Shown: piece by piece, positions 8,029-14,900 of the stretch | Position numbering within the stretch: the first letter of the stretch is position 1 | How the letters are laid out: every line of letters begins with the position of its first letter | Assembly: GCF_028209395.1 (NCBI RefSeq) | Contig: NZ_JAQLDQ010000001.1 | Location: 186,001 to 250,000, forward strand | Direction: 5' to 3' | DNA length: 64,000 nucleotides | DNA from: Collinsella aerofaciens | GTDB taxonomy: Bacteria > Actinomycetota > Coriobacteriia > Coriobacteriales > Coriobacteriaceae | Made by a program: the position numbers and the translations under genes | The notes under the pieces: model-generated | Told to the model about the DNA's origin: nothing | Databases searched by the model: none | The model's input: only the letters and a program-made list of their open reading frames with translations

Positions 8029-8568
8029 ATGGGCAAAACGGTTTTGATAGTTTCTTCAAGTCCACGAAAGAATGGCAATTCCGAGACGCTGGCGGAGGCT
8101 TTCGCCAACGGCGCGCGGGAGGCAGGTCACAGCGTTGAGACCGTGCGTCTGCGCGAGAAGCAAATGGGCTTCTGCAGGGGCTGCCTTGCCTGCTTAAAGT
8201 TGGGGCGTTGCGTCATCCAAGACGATGCCGTGGAAATTGCCGCCAAAATGCACGATGCGGATGTGCTGGTGTTTGCAACGCCCGTCTACTACTACAGCGT
8301 CTGCGGCCAGCTCAAAACCATGCTGGACCGCGCTAACCCGCTTTTTGGCTCCGATTATGCATTCACCGAGGCATATCTGTTGGCGACGGCGGCGGAGAAC
8401 GGGCGCTCGACCTTCGACGGGGCGAAAAAGGCGATGCAGGGATGGGTTGACTGTTTCTCCCGCTGCACGCTCGCTGGAACGGTTTTCGCCGGCGGCGTGA
8501 ACGGCGTGGGCGAAATCGCCGGGCATCCCGCTCTGGAGCAGGCGCGGCGAATGGGCATGGGAATCTAG
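8029..8568 (+). CDS. Flavodoxin-fold NAD(P)H-dependent oxidoreductase
   Basis: The 179-residue product is an FMN-dependent reductase of the flavodoxin-like group. VLIVSSSPRKNGNSETLAEA is the phosphate-binding loop for FMN, MGFCRGCLACLKLGRCVIQDDA carries a Cys-rich segment also seen in iron-sulfur flavoproteins, and VFATPVYYYSVCGQLKTMLD is the second flavin loop. I start at ATG 8029, preceded by AAGGGG, and ignore a longer frame without a site. It is controlled by the divergent MerR protein and lies just before a CMD-cupin gene, so it is probably part of a quinone- or electrophile-reducing response. Confidence 0.87.
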   Translation: MGKTVLIVSSSPRKNGNSETLAEAFANGAREAGHSVETVRLREKQMGFCRGCLACLKLGRCVIQDDAVEIAAKMHDADVLVFATPVYYYSVCGQLKTMLDRANPLFGSDYAFTEAYLLATAAENGRSTFDGAKKAMQGWVDCFSRCTLAGTVFAGGVNGVGEIAGHPALEQARRMGMGI

Positions 8569-8631
8569 CCGGGCTGTTTGGCCGCGCGGAAACAGATTTG
8601 TGCCAAAACTATCGACAGGAGGAAATCGATC

Positions 8632-9396
8632 ATGGCAGTTAAACAGACGGCAGGCAGAGACGCCCTGGGGGAGTTCGCTCCCAAATTCGCACAGCTCAAC
8701 GACGACGTGCTGTTCGGCGAGGTGTGGAGCCGAGAGAGTGAGCTCTCCCTGCGCGACCGCAGCGTGGTGACGGTGGTTGCCCTGATGTCGCAGGGGCTGA
8801 CGGACTCTTCGTTCAAATATCACCTGATGTCCGCAAAGAACAATGGAGTGACCAGGACGGAGATAGCGGAAATCCTTACGCACGCGGCGTTTTATGCGGG
8901 TTGGCCCAAGGCGTGGGCTGCCTTCCGCATGGCGAAGGAGGTCTGGGCGGCCGACGATGCCGCCGACGCAAGGGCTCAGCACCAAAACGAGATGGTTTTC
9001 CCCATCGGTGCCCCCAACGACGCCTTCGCGAAGTACTTTATCGGGCAAAGCTACCTCGCGCCCCTTTCCACCGAGCAGGTCGGTGTCCACAACGTGACGT
9101 TCGAGCCCGGCTGCCGCAACAACTGGCACGTCCATCACGCCAAAAGCGGCGGTGGGCAGATCCTCGTCTGCGTGGCTGGTCGAGGGTTTTACCAGGAGTG
9201 GGGAAAGCCGGCACAGGAGCTGCGCCCCGGCGACGTGGTCAACATCGCCCCGGGGGTGAAGCACTGGCACGGCGCCGCGCCCGACAGCTGGTTCTCGCAT
9301 CTCGCGTTGGAGGTTCCGGGCGAGGAGACCTCCAACGAGTGGCTGGAGCCCGTGGGCGACGATGCATACCTTAAAGCGACCAACAAGGAGGCTTAA
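8632..9396 (+). CDS. Carboxymuconolactone decarboxylase-cupin fusion protein
   Basis: The 254-residue protein joins two domains. Residues 1-105 are a carboxymuconolactone decarboxylase fold with LRDRSVVTVVALMSQG and ILTHAAFYAGWPKAW. Residues 120-230 are a cupin with metal-binding histidines in NNWHVHHAKSGGGQILVCV and IAPGVKHWHG. Such fusions are usually of unknown reaction and sit with oxidoreductases and MerR/LysR regulators. The start has the strong site AGGAGG. The last 4 bp overlap the end of the converging sirtuin-like gene. It probably shares the MerR-controlled transcript with the reductase 63 bp upstream. Confidence 0.88.
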   Translation: MAVKQTAGRDALGEFAPKFAQLNDDVLFGEVWSRESELSLRDRSVVTVVALMSQGLTDSSFKYHLMSAKNNGVTRTEIAEILTHAAFYAGWPKAWAAFRMAKEVWAADDAADARAQHQNEMVFPIGAPNDAFAKYFIGQSYLAPLSTEQVGVHNVTFEPGCRNNWHVHHAKSGGGQILVCVAGRGFYQEWGKPAQELRPGDVVNIAPGVKHWHGAAPDSWFSHLALEVPGEETSNEWLEPVGDDAYLKATNKEA

Positions 9397-10244
9397 GCAC
9401 CGTCGCCCGTCCGCGCCGCCGAGAGCAGCGCGCCCAAATCTGCCTGAATCGCCTCTGCCTTGCTTCCGAGCTGCAGCGGAGCCGAGCCGTTCGAGATGTT
9501 GACGCTCAACAGGTGCGCATCCGGCAGCTTCGCGGTCATGCTCCAGAACGGGAGCGTGATGATGCCGGGGGTCATCTCGCCCACGCCGAGCTCCAGCAAC
9601 AGCACGCGGCGATCGCTGCGCTCGCGCACGAAGCGCTCGTATCGTCCGAGGCTCTCGCGCCAGGCCGCACCCTGCAGAAACGTGTCGTCGCGCACCCACG
9701 GCACAAGCTGCCAGCCGCAGTGCGGGCATCGGGGGACATCCTCGCTGAGGACCTCGAACCCCGCCATGCCCGCGAGCATGCGCTCGACGTAGGGGCTCGC
9801 GTCGAAGAGCTCGTCACAGCATGGCTGCTTGCACTGAAGGTGCGCGAAGCTTCCCTGATAGTTACAGGTTCTCTCGTCGGGAAACGTCTTCTCGGCCTGG
9901 GTGTCCACATTGGTGCTCAGGATGAAGTAGTCCTTATGGCCGATGAGGGACCGTAGGTCGAGATAGGGCTGCGAGGCCAGCTCGCGCAGCATGAAGTCGA
10001 TGTATCGCGCATAGTATGCCCATCGCTGCTCGAGGCTGGGGTAGAGGTGGTAGAAGCCGTCGAAAAGGCTCTTGAAGCCAAAGGCTTGCTGCCAGTCCGT
10101 CATTCCGGCGCGCGCCATGCCTGCGCGGTTGTAATGGTTGAACCCGGCGGCGCTTGACATGCCCGAGCCGATGCCGACGATGATGGCGTCGGCATCGTCG
10201 ATAAGGCTTCGAAGCCTATACGCTTCCCTCTCTAGAGACGGCAT
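9393..10244 (-). CDS. Sirtuin-like SIR2-family protein (third gene of operon)
   Basis: The 283-residue product has the NAD-binding start ADAIIVGIGSGMSSAAGFN, the ILSTNVDTQ motif (N112, D114), and two Cys pairs for zinc (C138/C142 and C173/C176 in CPHC). The residue at the usual catalytic His position appears to be Gln (Q130 in NYQGSFAHLQC). As I recall, that substitution marks the class M sirtuins (SirTM), which act as ADP-ribosyltransferases next to lipoylated GcvH-L and macrodomain proteins; none of those partners is in the window. The start has the site GAGGAGA and overlaps the upstream paralogue by 13 bp. Confidence 0.82.
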   Translation of the reverse strand: MPSLEREAYRLRSLIDDADAIIVGIGSGMSSAAGFNHYNRAGMARAGMTDWQQAFGFKSLFDGFYHLYPSLEQRWAYYARYIDFMLRELASQPYLDLRSLIGHKDYFILSTNVDTQAEKTFPDERTCNYQGSFAHLQCKQPCCDELFDASPYVERMLAGMAGFEVLSEDVPRCPHCGWQLVPWVRDDTFLQGAAWRESLGRYERFVRERSDRRVLLLELGVGEMTPGIITLPFWSMTAKLPDAHLLSVNISNGSAPLQLGSKAEAIQADLGALLSAARTGDGA

Positions 10245-10930
10245 TGGGCAATCTCCTCGAAAGCCGGGGCCATATCGCCGTCAACGAGAATCGTCTCGCA
10301 CGATGCATCGGGCGCCATAGCCTGGCTGTAGTTGAACACGATGTAGGTGGCGTGCTCGCAGACGTTCGCGATCTGGGCGAGCATGTGCTTTATGATGCCG
10401 TTGCGCAGTCCCACGCCAAGTTCGAGGATGGCGACCCTGCCGTTGCGATGGGCTTGCACAAGGCGCTCGAGCTCCTCGAGCTGGGCCGTGGCGAGGGCGT
10501 CTGGATGGGCGAGACGCCGCTCGTCGATCGACGTGCGTATGCCCCCCTCCGTCTCGAGCACGCGGTTCTCGTCGAACCCGGCGCGCGCGAAGTGCCCGTC
10601 GATGTTGCATGTGACCACGAAGGTGTCGGCGTGCTCCGTAAGACGCCGCAGCCCGTTCATGAGCGAGCCGGGCTCATATTCGAGATACTCCTTTTGATGG
10701 AACCGCTCGGCCCATCGGCGTCGCACGCTGGCATCCGGGGAAGCGAGCCCCTGCAGTATGCAGCCGATGCCGTCTGCCTGGGCGAGGTCCCCGTACGCCT
10801 CTTGGAAATGAGCATCGGCGCAGAAAAGGTTGAGCCCCTCCGCCATGTCGAGTCCGTTGCTAGCGCCGATGATGACAAGATCCGCTTCGGCTAGCGCCCT
10901 GCCTATGCGAACTGCTTTCGCCGTCTCCAT
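10232..10930 (-). CDS. Zinc-less sirtuin-like protein (second gene of operon)
   Basis: The 232-residue product is a clear but shortened paralogue of its two neighbours. It keeps the NAD-loop start ADLVIIGASNGLDMAEGLN and the VVTCNIDGHFARAG motif, and the ELGVGLRNGIIKHML segment shared by all three. It lacks both zinc Cys pairs, and the catalytic position reads Glu (LETEGGIR). It may be a catalytically altered or structural subunit rather than a normal deacylase. The start has the site GGGGAGG, 4 bp after the end of the first operon gene. Confidence 0.75.
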   Translation of the reverse strand: METAKAVRIGRALAEADLVIIGASNGLDMAEGLNLFCADAHFQEAYGDLAQADGIGCILQGLASPDASVRRRWAERFHQKEYLEYEPGSLMNGLRRLTEHADTFVVTCNIDGHFARAGFDENRVLETEGGIRTSIDERRLAHPDALATAQLEELERLVQAHRNGRVAILELGVGLRNGIIKHMLAQIANVCEHATYIVFNYSQAMAPDASCETILVDGDMAPAFEEIAQCRL

Positions 10931-10933
10931 GCG

Positions 10934-11899
10934 CTACCTCCCCAGCGTCTTGCGCACGTCGGCAAGCACGTCGGCGATGTCGGCGCGAACGGCGAGCCCC
11001 CGATCCTCGATCGCGCGGGGGAGAAACTGCGTCTTGTTGTTTACGGCGATGTAGCTGGCCTGCGGTAACTGCGCCGTGAGGGCCCAGAACGGCTCCTGGA
11101 TAAGCGCGGGCGTCATGCGGCCCACACCCAGCTCGAGGAAGAGGATCCTCTGCCGTGCGTGCGCGTCGAGCCATTCGGACACCTTGCGGTACTGCTCCTC
11201 GTAGAGTTCGCCCTGCAGGAAGTTGCCGTAGCCGCGAACCCAGGGGAACGCCTCTGCCCCGCAGTGCGGGCAGCGCGGCACGAGCTCTGTCGGAACCTCA
11301 AGGCCGTCTCCCATGGCCTCTACCATGTTGGAGACCGGCTCGACCGCATCCCACACCGCGTCGGTGCAACAGCGGGAGCACTGAAAGAAGCGGTGGTCGC
11401 CTTGGATCTCTGCCACTTTCTCCCAGGGATAGAGCTTCACAAACTGCGTGTCCTGGTTGGTGGTGAGCACGAAGAAATCCTTCTCGGCGAGAATGGCGTC
11501 GAGGTCCCTGTAGGGCTTGCGCAGCGGGGCGTTGAGCGTGGTGTCGAGGAAGGTGGCGAGGTATCCCCAGCGCGCCTCGGCGGTGGGCCAGCGGTAGAAC
11601 GACCCCTCGAAAGCGCCCTTGAAACCGTAGCGCTCGGCGAATTTGCCGAAATGCTTGCGATAGGTCGCGTTGTCCTCGTAGTAGAAGTCGCCGCCGCCCG
11701 CCGCGGAGAGCCCGGAGGCCCCGCCCACCAGCACGCAATCGGCTTCTTCGATCATACGGGCGAAGTCCTCGATTTGCTGGTCGTAGGGCTCGGGCTCGCG
11801 GTCACTCAGCTCATAGGGCGTGCTGCCGCTGCGGTAGGCGGCATGAAGGGAAAACGATCGGTTGGTGAGCTCGATAACGAGCTGCTCGTACAGGGTCAC
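10934..11899 (-). CDS. Sirtuin-like SIR2-family protein (first gene of operon)
   Basis: I start at GTG 11899, which has the site GAAGG; the longer frame would cross the operator and the divergent TetR gene. The 321-residue protein has about 50 extra N-terminal residues, then ADCVLVGGASGLSAAGGG (NAD loop), VLTTNQDTQF (N148), Gln at the catalytic position (Q166 in EIQGDHRFFQC), and zinc pairs C174/C177 and C210/C213. The features match its neighbour at 9393-10244. It is the promoter-proximal gene of the operon and is divergent from the TetR-family repressor. Confidence 0.82.
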   Translation of the reverse strand: MTLYEQLVIELTNRSFSLHAAYRSGSTPYELSDREPEPYDQQIEDFARMIEEADCVLVGGASGLSAAGGGDFYYEDNATYRKHFGKFAERYGFKGAFEGSFYRWPTAEARWGYLATFLDTTLNAPLRKPYRDLDAILAEKDFFVLTTNQDTQFVKLYPWEKVAEIQGDHRFFQCSRCCTDAVWDAVEPVSNMVEAMGDGLEVPTELVPRCPHCGAEAFPWVRGYGNFLQGELYEEQYRKVSEWLDAHARQRILFLELGVGRMTPALIQEPFWALTAQLPQASYIAVNNKTQFLPRAIEDRGLAVRADIADVLADVRKTLGR

Positions 11900-11919
11900 T
11901 GGATACCTTCTTTCAGCTA

Positions 11920-11939
11920 TTATAAACAGGTGTCTATAA
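11920..11939. promoter_or_regulatory. Candidate TetR operator
   Basis: TTATAAACA and TGTCTATAA are inverted arms with 8 of 9 matches and a 2-bp centre, in the 143-bp gap between the sirtuin operon and the divergent TetR gene. The size and position fit a TetR-family dimer site overlapping the sirtuin promoter. Confidence 0.6.
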
Positions 11940-12042
11940 AAAGTATCCATGTCGATTTGCTTAAGAGCAATGAACAGCTTCGGCCTGCTGTCGATAAACG
12001 AGCGTTTGCCGGGCATTGTCGAGCGTTGCAATTGGAGGGGTA

Positions 12043-12603
12043 ATGGAAGCGGGGAAGATCGATCGTCGCCGACGCTATACACTCTCGGTCATACGGGAGG
12101 CGTTCTTCGCGCTGCTGGCCGAGGTCGGCTTCGCGAAGATGACGGTAGCGGATATTTGCCGCCGCGCCGATATCAACCGTGGCACGTTCTATCTGCACTA
12201 CGAGGACAAGTTCGCCCTGCTCGACGCGCTTATCGACGAGGCCTTGGCGGCGGTGCCGCCGCTCGAGGGAACGGAGGCGGGTGCCCTCTGCCAGCGTCCG
12301 CCGGCAAACGATGACTATTATCTGCTCTACTCGGATGACGACGCGTACGCCCGGGTGGCACAGCGCGTCGTCGAGCGCGGCGCCGAGCAGATGGTTCCCT
12401 CGATCATGGAGGAGACTGGGCTTTCGCGCGAGGACGCCTATCTGCTCTTCGTCCACAACGTCCAGGGAAATCTCGCGGTCAACCGCCTGCTCGGTTGGAG
12501 GCGAGGGCCCGAGTTTGCTCACGCTCAGGAGCTGCTCAGCGCCTATTCCGAAGGGGGCATGCGGGCGGTATCGGCTCGTCACGATCCTCGTAGCTCGTCT
12601 TGA
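12043..12603 (+). CDS. TetR-family transcriptional regulator
   Basis: The 186-residue product has an N-terminal TetR helix-turn-helix: FFALLAEVGFAKMTVADICR, then ADINRGTFYLHYEDKFALLD. The C-terminal half is a helical ligand domain that I cannot assign to a subgroup. I start at ATG 12043 with the site GGAGGGG. It is divergent from the three-sirtuin operon and is its most likely repressor through the operator at 11920-11939. Confidence 0.9.
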   Translation: MEAGKIDRRRRYTLSVIREAFFALLAEVGFAKMTVADICRRADINRGTFYLHYEDKFALLDALIDEALAAVPPLEGTEAGALCQRPPANDDYYLLYSDDDAYARVAQRVVERGAEQMVPSIMEETGLSREDAYLLFVHNVQGNLAVNRLLGWRRGPEFAHAQELLSAYSEGGMRAVSARHDPRSSS

Positions 12604-12763
12604 CCGCATGTCATTTCAGGTAGGTGGCGTTGCTATGGGCCCTCTTTGATTTTCGACGTTGTATAAGGCAATCGCAATCGTCTTGAGCTTCTTTAGGGAA
12701 CTTGAACAAGAGATATGGCCTGCTGGCGATTGATTAACACCATTCGTTTTGGTTACAAGAAAG

Positions 12764-12785
12764 CATGCTGCGCGCCTGCAGCATG
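12764..12785 (+). promoter_or_regulatory. Hairpin in the leader of the reductase gene
   Basis: CATGCTGC and GCAGCATG are perfect arms around a 6-bp loop, ending only a few bases before the ribosome-binding site of the next gene. It could be an operator or an RNA hairpin that modulates translation. The rest of the 198-bp gap after the TetR gene shows no further gene. Confidence 0.4.
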
Positions 12786-12801
12786 AGGGAGAGGGAATCC
12801 T

Positions 12802-13332
12802 ATGAATATCGTTGTATTGAGCGGCAGCCCGCGTAAGGGCGCTAATACCGATACCATGGTCGAGGCGTTTGCCGAGACCGCGCGTGAGGGCGGCCATACG
12901 GTCGAGGTCATCCGCGTTGCCAGCAAGAAGATCGCCGGCTGCTTGGGATGCCAGTACTGCTTCGCCCATGAGGGCGTCTGCGTGCAGAAGGATGACATGG
13001 CCAACGTGATTGAGTCGCTGAAAGACACCGACATGGTTGTCTTCGCTTCGCCTATCTACTGGTTTGATATCACTGCGCAGGAAAAGACCGCCATCGACCG
13101 CCTGTACGCCTTCGGTGCCACGGGATTCCCGTTCACCAAGACGGCCCTTTTGCTCGATAGCCACAGCGAGGGCGTCTATGATGCGGCGATCGCTATGTAC
13201 AAGTCAACCTGTGCGTACTGCAAGTGGGAGGACCAGGGCATTGTCACCATCAGCGGTATGACCGAGCGCGACAGCATGGTATCGTCGCCCAAGCTGGAAA
13301 AGGTGCGAGAGCTCGCTCGCAAGCTCGCCTAA
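12802..13332 (+). CDS. Flavodoxin-fold NAD(P)H-dependent oxidoreductase
   Basis: The 176-residue protein is related to the reductase at 8029-8568. IVVLSGSPRKGANTDTMVEA is the FMN phosphate loop; IAGCLGCQYCFAHEGVCVQKDD is a four-Cys segment typical of iron-sulfur flavoprotein relatives; VFASPIYWFDITAQEKTAIDR is the second flavin loop. The start has the site GAGGGAGAGG. It probably reduces quinones, flavins or electrophiles in the cytoplasm. After its stop the frame stays open for 38 more codons, including an ATG at 13348, but I see no evidence for a C-terminal extension. Confidence 0.87.
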   Translation: MNIVVLSGSPRKGANTDTMVEAFAETAREGGHTVEVIRVASKKIAGCLGCQYCFAHEGVCVQKDDMANVIESLKDTDMVVFASPIYWFDITAQEKTAIDRLYAFGATGFPFTKTALLLDSHSEGVYDAAIAMYKSTCAYCKWEDQGIVTISGMTERDSMVSSPKLEKVRELARKLA

Positions 13333-13512
13333 GGACAAGAAGAACGCATGGCAATCAGCGTTGGTGGAAATGCTTGCTATCCTTACCAAGAGATAGGGGT
13401 GTATTCCCTCAAGCGCCGTATAGAACATTTTTTAAACGCAGAAAAATAACTGAAAACAAATTAATCCGCGTTAAAATATTGTCAAACAGAAGTTAATGAG
13501 GGAAGGTAGCGT

Positions 13513-14802
13513 ATGCGTCGCAAGGCAGACGAGCTACTTAGGGAATGGCGAGACAGAGCTGATAGAAAACCTTTGCTGGTCAAAGGCGTGCGCCAGTGTG
13601 GCAAGACCTATTTGCTCAGAACGTACGCCCAGGATCTTTTCGAATCGGTTGTCTACGTTAATCTTGAGAACGACCGGTCGGCGCGAGCGGATTTTTCGGG
13701 CGGTCTTGACCCTCATTCGATCGTACGCGCGATCGAGGCTCGTACGGGACAGCGTATCGTGCCTGGCAAAACCTTACTGTTCATTGACGAGATCCAGGCA
13801 TGCGAGGAAGCGCTTACTTCCCTTAAATACTTTTGCGAAGATGCTCCCGAGTATTACGTTGCGGCTGCTGGGTCGCTTCTTGGGGTTGCCATTAACCATC
13901 AGTCGTATTCGTTCCCCGTCGGAAAGACCGACTTGATTGAGATGACTCCACTCGATTTCGAGGAGTTTCTCTGGGCGATGGGACACGATCAGCTGGTCGG
14001 CGAGATACGCTCGTCATTCGAGTTAATGAGTCCTCTTGCGCCAAGCCTTCATGAAAAGGCGCTTGGGCTCTATCGGCAGTATCTTGTTGTTGGCGGAATG
14101 CCCGAGGCGGTCCAAACGTACATCGATGATCAGTCAATCATTGATGTGGCCGAAAAGCATCGGATTATTCTCGACGGATACTCCGCCGACACTAATAAAT
14201 ATGCTGATGAGCGCTTGAGCGCAAAGACGCGTGCGTGCTTCGATTCCATTCCACAGCAGCTTGCCAAAGAGAATCGTAAATTTCAATACAAGGTAGTGCG
14301 AGCGGGGGGCAATGCGTCTCTCTTTGGAGATGCTCTCGACTGGCTTGTATTGTCGGGTACGGTGGCGCGCTGCAGCCTAGTCGGGCAGATCGAAAGCCCT
14401 TTAGAGGCCTTCGTTAACCCTTCTGCTTTTAAAATCTATCAGGCGGATACAGGGCTGCTCGTCTCCAAGGCCGGTGCTCAACGCGCCGATATTCTTGCCG
14501 GTATCGGCGGCACATTCATGGGTGCACTTACCGAAAACTACGTTGCCCAACAGCTTTCAGCCATGGGCTATCCGCTGCATTATTGGACGCGAGATAATCG
14601 CGCGGAAATCGACTTTGTAGTAGAAAAGCAGGGATGCTTGTCTGCGATTGAAGTCAAGGCGGGAGAGAACACAAGATCTCGAAGCCTGTCCTCACTTAAA
14701 AAGACCCATCCGGGCGTGCGCCGAATCAGGCTATCGACTAAGCCCTTCGGAATGAATGATGGGCTGATGTCTGTTCCACTTTATGCGGCATTTTGTCTAT
14801 AG
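13513..14802 (+). CDS. ATP-binding protein, AAA_14 / DUF4143 type
   Basis: The 429-residue product is a DUF4143-family ATPase. KGVRQCGKTYLLRTYA is the Walker A region near residue 25, TLLFIDEIQACEEALTSLKY is Walker B with the sensor region, and the C-terminal part has HYWTRDNRAEIDFVVEKQGC, a degenerate PD-(D/E)xK-like nuclease motif seen in this family. These proteins are abundant in gut bacteria and archaea and have no firm function. An AT-rich 180-bp promoter region precedes it, and the start has the site GGGAAGG. It is flanked by its own terminator, so it is probably monocistronic. Confidence 0.88.
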   Translation: MRRKADELLREWRDRADRKPLLVKGVRQCGKTYLLRTYAQDLFESVVYVNLENDRSARADFSGGLDPHSIVRAIEARTGQRIVPGKTLLFIDEIQACEEALTSLKYFCEDAPEYYVAAAGSLLGVAINHQSYSFPVGKTDLIEMTPLDFEEFLWAMGHDQLVGEIRSSFELMSPLAPSLHEKALGLYRQYLVVGGMPEAVQTYIDDQSIIDVAEKHRIILDGYSADTNKYADERLSAKTRACFDSIPQQLAKENRKFQYKVVRAGGNASLFGDALDWLVLSGTVARCSLVGQIESPLEAFVNPSAFKIYQADTGLLVSKAGAQRADILAGIGGTFMGALTENYVAQQLSAMGYPLHYWTRDNRAEIDFVVEKQGCLSAIEVKAGENTRSRSLSSLKKTHPGVRRIRLSTKPFGMNDGLMSVPLYAAFCL

Positions 14803-14824
14803 GGATGATGCTGCTGTAATGCAT

Positions 14825-14861
14825 GGGGCCCGGAGTGCGATGTTGCTGCGCTCCGGGCCCC
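14825..14861 (+). terminator. Strong stem-loop between convergent genes
   Basis: GGGGCCCGGAG pairs perfectly with CTCCGGGCCCC around a 15-base loop that itself can extend the stem. It lies between the ATPase gene and the converging topoisomerase A gene and can serve both directions. Confidence 0.75.
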
Positions 14862-14900
14862 GCTGCTTAGTTAAACCATGACGGTTTGGTCGCCGTTGTT

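Noticed and set aside
13348-13449. 33-codon frame in frame with the preceding reductase
   Set aside because: It follows the reductase stop in the same frame, but the reductase already has a normal length and the spacing to a ribosome-binding site is poor.
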